In this document: positions 5,813 to 8,957 of the stretch, in pieces
Layout of the letters: every line of letters begins with the position of its first letter
Numbering within the stretch: the stretch's first letter is position 1
NCBI GenBank assembly: GCA_003551985.1
Contig: PUOB01000389.1
Coordinates: 1-8,957 of the forward strand
DNA: 8,957 nt
From: Desulfobacteraceae bacterium
GTDB lineage: Bacteria; Desulfobacterota; Desulfobacteria; Desulfobacterales; Desulfosalsimonadaceae
Direction: 5' to 3'
Notes under the pieces: model-generated
The model's input: only the letters and a program-made list of their open reading frames with translations
The model's database searches: none
Told to the model about the DNA's origin: nothing
Translations under genes and position numbers: made by a program

Positions 5813-7075
5813 ATGGCGCATGAAAACGATCTGGACATTGCGGTGGCGGGTGGCGGGGTGGCCGGTATTGTCGCCGCGTACCTGCTGAGCCGGCGACACC
5901 GGGTGACCCTGTATGAAAAAAACGACTACGTAGGCGGCCATACCCACACCCTCGACGTGGATGAGGAAAACGGCGCAAGTACATGCGTGGATACGGGATT
6001 CATTGTTTTCAATGACCGCACCTATCCGAACTTTATTCGTTTTATTGAGCAGTTGGGCGTAGCCCGTTGCAAAAGCAATATGTCGTTTACATACTGGGAT
6101 CCCCGCAGCGGGTTTACATACAACACGACCCGCCCTTTTGCCGACAAAAAAAACCTTCTGCGGCCGTCTTTCTATCGCCTGCTTTTCGAGATCGACCGTT
6201 TCAACCGAACGACGAGGCGGTGGCTTTCACAAAATCGCCTGCGCGGTTTGACCCTTGGGGAATATTTACGGCGGGCCGGATTTTCCGAGGCATTGGCCAG
6301 GCATTACGTCACACCCGTAAGCGCCGCCATCTGGTCCACCGGCGAGCGGGATATGCTTGATTTTCCGGCAGATACGTTCGGCCGGTTCTTTGAAAACCAC
6401 GGACTTCTGTCCTTCTTTGGCCAGCCCCGGTGGTATACGATCAAGGGGGGCAGCCATGAGTATGTCAAGGCGTTTTTAAAAACCTTTTCAGGCAACGTGT
6501 ACAGCGGCCGACCGGTCAAAAAAATCGCCCGTGAAAACGGACGGGTGCGGTTATGGACCGACGGGGCCGAAGCGGTTCATGACAAGGTGGTGATCGCCGC
6601 CCATGCGGACGAGGCCCTGGCAATGCTGGCGGACCCTTCGGATGCCGAGGTCCGGCTCCTTTCACCATGGCGGTATGCCCAAAACCGCGTCATCCTGCAC
6701 CAGGATGTCAGCTGCCTCCCGCCGCTGCAGGGGGCATGGGGCGCATGGAATTACACGCAGGAAGCAGAAAAGGCCGCCCGCGGCCCCGCGACCCTGACCT
6801 ATTACATGAACCGGCTGCAGCAGTTGGCATCCAGCCGTCACTACTGCGTGACCCTGAACCCGGACCGCCCCCTTGACGCCGGCCGGATTATCGCGGACCT
6901 GAATTACGCGCATCCCATGTTCGGCGAAGACGCCGTGGCCACCCAGAGGGAACTGCCGGGATTAAACGGCGCAAACAACACCTGGTTTTGCGGCAGCTAT
7001 TTCCGCTACGGCTTTCACGAAGACGCGGTCATGTCGGCCGTTGCTGTGGGGGAGGACTTCGGAATACCATTATGA
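5813..7075 (+). CDS. FAD-dependent amine-oxidase-like oxidoreductase (COG2907 type)
   Basis: The predicted 420 residues form a flavoprotein of the amine oxidase/desaturase superfamily. The N-terminal Rossmann motif is AGGGVAGIVAAYLL (residues 12-25), with Glu35 at the end of strand 2 for the FAD ribose, followed by YVGGHTHT, the usual GG doublet. FIVFNDRTYPNF and ATPVSAAIWST-like text (VTPVSAAIWSTGE, about 165-177) are typical of COG2907. The C-terminal FAD motif is WFCGSYFRYGFHEDAVMSA. There is no signal peptide. It lies between DUF1295 and DUF1365 in one operon. Relatives cluster with CFA-type methyltransferases, and a flavin-type desaturase (UfaD) acts on methylated acyl chains in alphaproteobacterial furan fatty acid synthesis. 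Whether this protein is its orthologue is not shown. An oxidation or isomerisation of a membrane acyl chain is the best guess; true amine oxidation is unlikely. Confidence 0.9.
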   Translation: MAHENDLDIAVAGGGVAGIVAAYLLSRRHRVTLYEKNDYVGGHTHTLDVDEENGASTCVDTGFIVFNDRTYPNFIRFIEQLGVARCKSNMSFTYWDPRSGFTYNTTRPFADKKNLLRPSFYRLLFEIDRFNRTTRRWLSQNRLRGLTLGEYLRRAGFSEALARHYVTPVSAAIWSTGERDMLDFPADTFGRFFENHGLLSFFGQPRWYTIKGGSHEYVKAFLKTFSGNVYSGRPVKKIARENGRVRLWTDGAEAVHDKVVIAAHADEALAMLADPSDAEVRLLSPWRYAQNRVILHQDVSCLPPLQGAWGAWNYTQEAEKAARGPATLTYYMNRLQQLASSRHYCVTLNPDRPLDAGRIIADLNYAHPMFGEDAVATQRELPGLNGANNTWFCGSYFRYGFHEDAVMSAVAVGEDFGIPL

Positions 7076-7857
7076 AATCGAAAATCTATACAGGTTTTGT
7101 GGAGCATACCCGCCACCTTCCAGTGTATCATCATTTTCAATACCCGGTGTACATGTACGCCCTTGACCTGGACGAACTGGTGCTGCTGGACAAAAAGCTG
7201 CCCTTTTTCGGCTACAACCGCATGAGGCCGGCATCTATATATGATTCTGATTACTTAGAGGCGCGTCCCGGCGGTATACGCGAGAAGCTCCTTGATTTTC
7301 TGCCCGGCCAGGAGAGGGCCAGGGTCGCATCCATTATGCTGATTACCCAGGCGAGGTACTTTCATTACGTGTTCAACCCGGTCTGTTTTTATTACTGCTT
7401 CGATCGTCGCGGAGAGGTGGTTCAGGTCGTGGTGGAGGTCAGCAACACCTACGGGGAGCGGCACATCTATCTACCGGAAGCCGTCCCCGGCGTTCACGGC
7501 GGGGCATCGGCAGGCGAAATACGGCAATACACCGCTCGAAAAGCCTTTCATGTGTCGCCGTTTAACGACATGTCCGGCCAATACGATTTTTTTTTCACGC
7601 CACCGAAAGAAACGCTGGATGTTCAGATCAACCTGGGCCGGGACGGCGAAAAAATTTTTGAGGCGCGTTTATGGGGGAGCGGGCGCGAGTTGACCCGTGC
7701 GGGGCATCTTGCAGTGCTTCTTCGTCATCCGGTTGCGGCGCATCTGACCATGCCCCGAATCATTTTCGAAGCCCTTCGCCTTTACTACCGGAAACATATG
7801 CCGTGGTATGACAAGCCGGCCCCGGCCGATTCCATGACCATCCGGCACAAACGGTAA
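7072..7857 (+). CDS. DUF1365 family protein (COG3496)
   Basis: The predicted protein has 261 residues and no clear membrane helix or signal peptide. It shows the DUF1365 pattern throughout: HTRHLPVYHHFQYPVYMYAL near the start, YFHYVFNPVCFYYCFD (about 94-109), VVEVSNTYGERHIYL (about 121-135), and KAFHVSPFNDMSGQYDF (about 157-173). It ends with HPVAAHLTMPRIIFEALRLY and the tail MPWYDKP. Many conserved His and Tyr residues could bind a metal or cofactor, but the reaction is not established. Start ATG at 7072 overlaps the stop of the FAD oxidoreductase as ATGA, so translation is probably coupled; the open frame continues upstream but runs inside the previous gene. Family members nearly always sit beside COG2907 and CFA-type genes. 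A role as the oxygenase-like partner (UfaO-like) in methylated acyl-chain conversion is speculation. Confidence 0.9.
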   Translation: MKSKIYTGFVEHTRHLPVYHHFQYPVYMYALDLDELVLLDKKLPFFGYNRMRPASIYDSDYLEARPGGIREKLLDFLPGQERARVASIMLITQARYFHYVFNPVCFYYCFDRRGEVVQVVVEVSNTYGERHIYLPEAVPGVHGGASAGEIRQYTARKAFHVSPFNDMSGQYDFFFTPPKETLDVQINLGRDGEKIFEARLWGSGRELTRAGHLAVLLRHPVAAHLTMPRIIFEALRLYYRKHMPWYDKPAPADSMTIRHKR

Positions 7858-7876
7858 CCATCCGGCGCAAACGTTA
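7837..7876 (+). repeat. Tandem 20-bp duplication across the DUF1365 stop codon
   Basis: ACCATCCGGCACAAACGGTA (7837-7856) is followed at once by ACCATCCGGCGCAAACGTTA (7857-7876), identical at 18 of 20 positions. The stop codon straddles the junction. The second copy is non-coding. It looks like a slippage duplication at the gene's end. Confidence 0.85.
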
Positions 7877-7880
7877 ACCG

Positions 7881-7907
7881 GAGGCGTTGAAAGCGCTTCT
7901 ACGCCTC
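7881..7907. terminator. Hairpin between the convergent DUF1365 and CFA-synthase genes
   Basis: GAGGCGT (7881-7887) pairs with ACGCCTC (7901-7907). After a T-T mismatch three further pairs can form around a 5-base loop. It lies 23 bp past the DUF1365 stop and contains the stop codon of the oppositely oriented methyltransferase gene. Neither strand has a clean T tract after it, so it is a plausible but weak bidirectional terminator. Confidence 0.45.
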
Positions 7908-8957
7908 ATAGAGAAACCCCCTGTCCATGGGATAATCGGTCGTGTTGCCCTTGGAAAACGTAATCTGGTAAAGCCGCAAAACCGAATTTTTGACGCGGAA
8001 GAACTCGGCGCAGAAATGAAGATACGTTCGCCATGTCCTTCGGAACCGCTCGTCGAACAACGCCGGATTGAACCGGTTGATCATCTCCCAGTTTGCATCG
8101 AAGGTCGCCGCCCATTCATCTAAGGTCAGGGCGTAGTGGCGCCGCAGGTTTTCAATATCGAGTATTTCAAGGCCGTGGACGGCCATCAGGTCGATGGTTT
8201 CGGTGAGGCCGGGCAGGTACCCCCCGGGGAAAATATGTTTCCGGATGAAGAAGTCGGTCTCCATGGGGCGGTCATGGGCGATGAAATGGAGCAGGCCAAT
8301 CCCTCCGGGCCTGAGGCATTTCGCCATGGACCGGATCCAGTCCTCCAACTGCCCCTTGCCCGCGTGTTCGTATACGCCCAGGGATGCGTACTTGTCAAAG
8401 GTCCCGGACACCTCCCGGAAATCCTTTTCCTGGATTGTGATTTTGTCTTCGATGCCTTCCTGCCGCGCCTTGTCCATCAGCCAGCGGTTCTGGTCGATCG
8501 TGGGGCTCAAATTGGTGCCTGCGGCGCCATAGTGCTTTACGGCGTGAAAAAGAAGGGAGCCCCAGCCGCCCCCCACATCGACCAGGTGCTCGCCCGGCTT
8601 GAGCCGCAGCTTGCGGCAGACGTGGTCGAGTTTGTTTTCCTGGGCCTCCCGCAGGCTCCGCGTGCCTTCCTTCCAGTAGGCGCAGGTATAGGTCATGGTG
8701 GGGTCCAGGTACTGCCAGAAGATGTCCGATCCGCGGTTGTAGTGGGCAAGGGCGTTTTTGACGCCCCGATGGCTTTTCCGGTTTCCGAACAGCAGTTCAT
8801 GCCAACGGTTGCGGATACGGATAAGTGGGTGAAAAATACGCGTCTGCCGGGCGGTTTCTGCAAGCGGGGGCTCATTATCCGCAGCCGCGCGGATAATGGC
8901 CTTGAGATCGCCGTCAATCTCCACGCTGCCGTTGATGTAAGATTCGATCAGGCCCCA
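7899..8957 (-). CDS. Cyclopropane-fatty-acid-synthase-type SAM methyltransferase, N-terminus outside window
   Basis: The fragment is 352 residues. The frame stays open to the right edge and begins in the usual N-terminal family text (ESYINGSVEIDGDL), so the GTG at 8922-8924 is internal and the true start lies beyond the window. Members methylate the double bond of phospholipid acyl chains with SAM, giving cyclopropane or methyl-branched products. The SAM-binding motif reads VDVGGGWGS. All five residues that bind the catalytic bicarbonate in E. coli Cfa have counterparts: Cys in YTCAYW (codon 8682-8684), Glu in VYEHAG (8367-8369), His and Ile in LLHFIAH, and Tyr in RRHYALT (8133-8135). An active enzyme is therefore expected. 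It converges on the DUF1295-FAD oxidase-DUF1365 operon. Sequence alone does not tell a cyclopropane synthase from a 10-methyl or 10-methylene acyl methyltransferase, so no gene symbol is given. Confidence 0.93.
   Translation of the reverse strand, partial: WGLIESYINGSVEIDGDLKAIIRAAADNEPPLAETARQTRIFHPLIRIRNRWHELLFGNRKSHRGVKNALAHYNRGSDIFWQYLDPTMTYTCAYWKEGTRSLREAQENKLDHVCRKLRLKPGEHLVDVGGGWGSLLFHAVKHYGAAGTNLSPTIDQNRWLMDKARQEGIEDKITIQEKDFREVSGTFDKYASLGVYEHAGKGQLEDWIRSMAKCLRPGGIGLLHFIAHDRPMETDFFIRKHIFPGGYLPGLTETIDLMAVHGLEILDIENLRRHYALTLDEWAATFDANWEMINRFNPALFDERFRRTWRTYLHFCAEFFRVKNSVLRLYQITFSKGNTTDYPMDRGFLYEA

Noticed and set aside
5060..5947. Minus-strand open frame (295 codons) opposite DUF1295 and the FAD gene start
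   Set aside because: It is antisense to two real genes, with composition typical of a reverse-frame shadow (Pro, Gly and His rich) and no domain.
8922..8924. GTG as the start of the methyltransferase gene
   Set aside because: The frame continues upstream to the window edge with conserved family N-terminal text, so the gene is cut by the edge rather than starting here.

Overview
The window reads as ordinary bacterial chromosome with moderate GC and tightly packed genes. The DnaG and RpoD sequences, the hisB-hisA pair and the lipid genes look most like a Desulfobacterota (deltaproteobacterial, Desulfobacteraceae-like) genome. That assignment is recognition by eye, not a database result. No tRNA, rRNA, CRISPR array, insertion sequence or prophage gene is visible.

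Left half (1-4250), minus strand. In transcription order it holds hisB (imidazoleglycerol-phosphate dehydratase), hisA (ProFAR isomerase), dnaG (primase) and the 5' part of rpoD (primary sigma factor, running off the left edge). dnaG-rpoD is the conserved core of the macromolecular-synthesis operon; rpsU is not next to it, and hisA lies upstream instead. A near-consensus sigma-70 promoter (TTGACA, 17 bp, TATAAG) precedes hisB. A TATAAT box inside an inverted repeat lies between hisA and dnaG, and a second TATAAT lies just before rpoD, so dnaG and rpoD may also have their own promoters.

Right half (4423-8957). This is a lipid-modification neighbourhood. A small membrane protein of the DUF2177 family points left. 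A three-gene plus-strand operon points right: a DUF1295 membrane protein with a steroid-5-alpha-reductase-like fold, a COG2907-type FAD-dependent amine-oxidase-like protein, and a DUF1365 protein. Converging on it from the right edge is a cyclopropane-fatty-acid-synthase-type SAM methyltransferase, with its N-terminus outside the window. The DUF1295 and FAD genes are 12 bp apart, and the FAD and DUF1365 genes overlap by ATGA.

The same families cluster in other proteobacteria and, in alphaproteobacteria, have been linked to singlet-oxygen response and methylated or furan fatty acids. Here they could methylate the double bond of phospholipid acyl chains and then desaturate, oxidise or reduce the product. 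In a sulfate-reducer-like host, a route to mid-chain methyl-branched acids such as 10-methylpalmitate is an attractive but unproven reading. This cluster is the most interesting part of the window.
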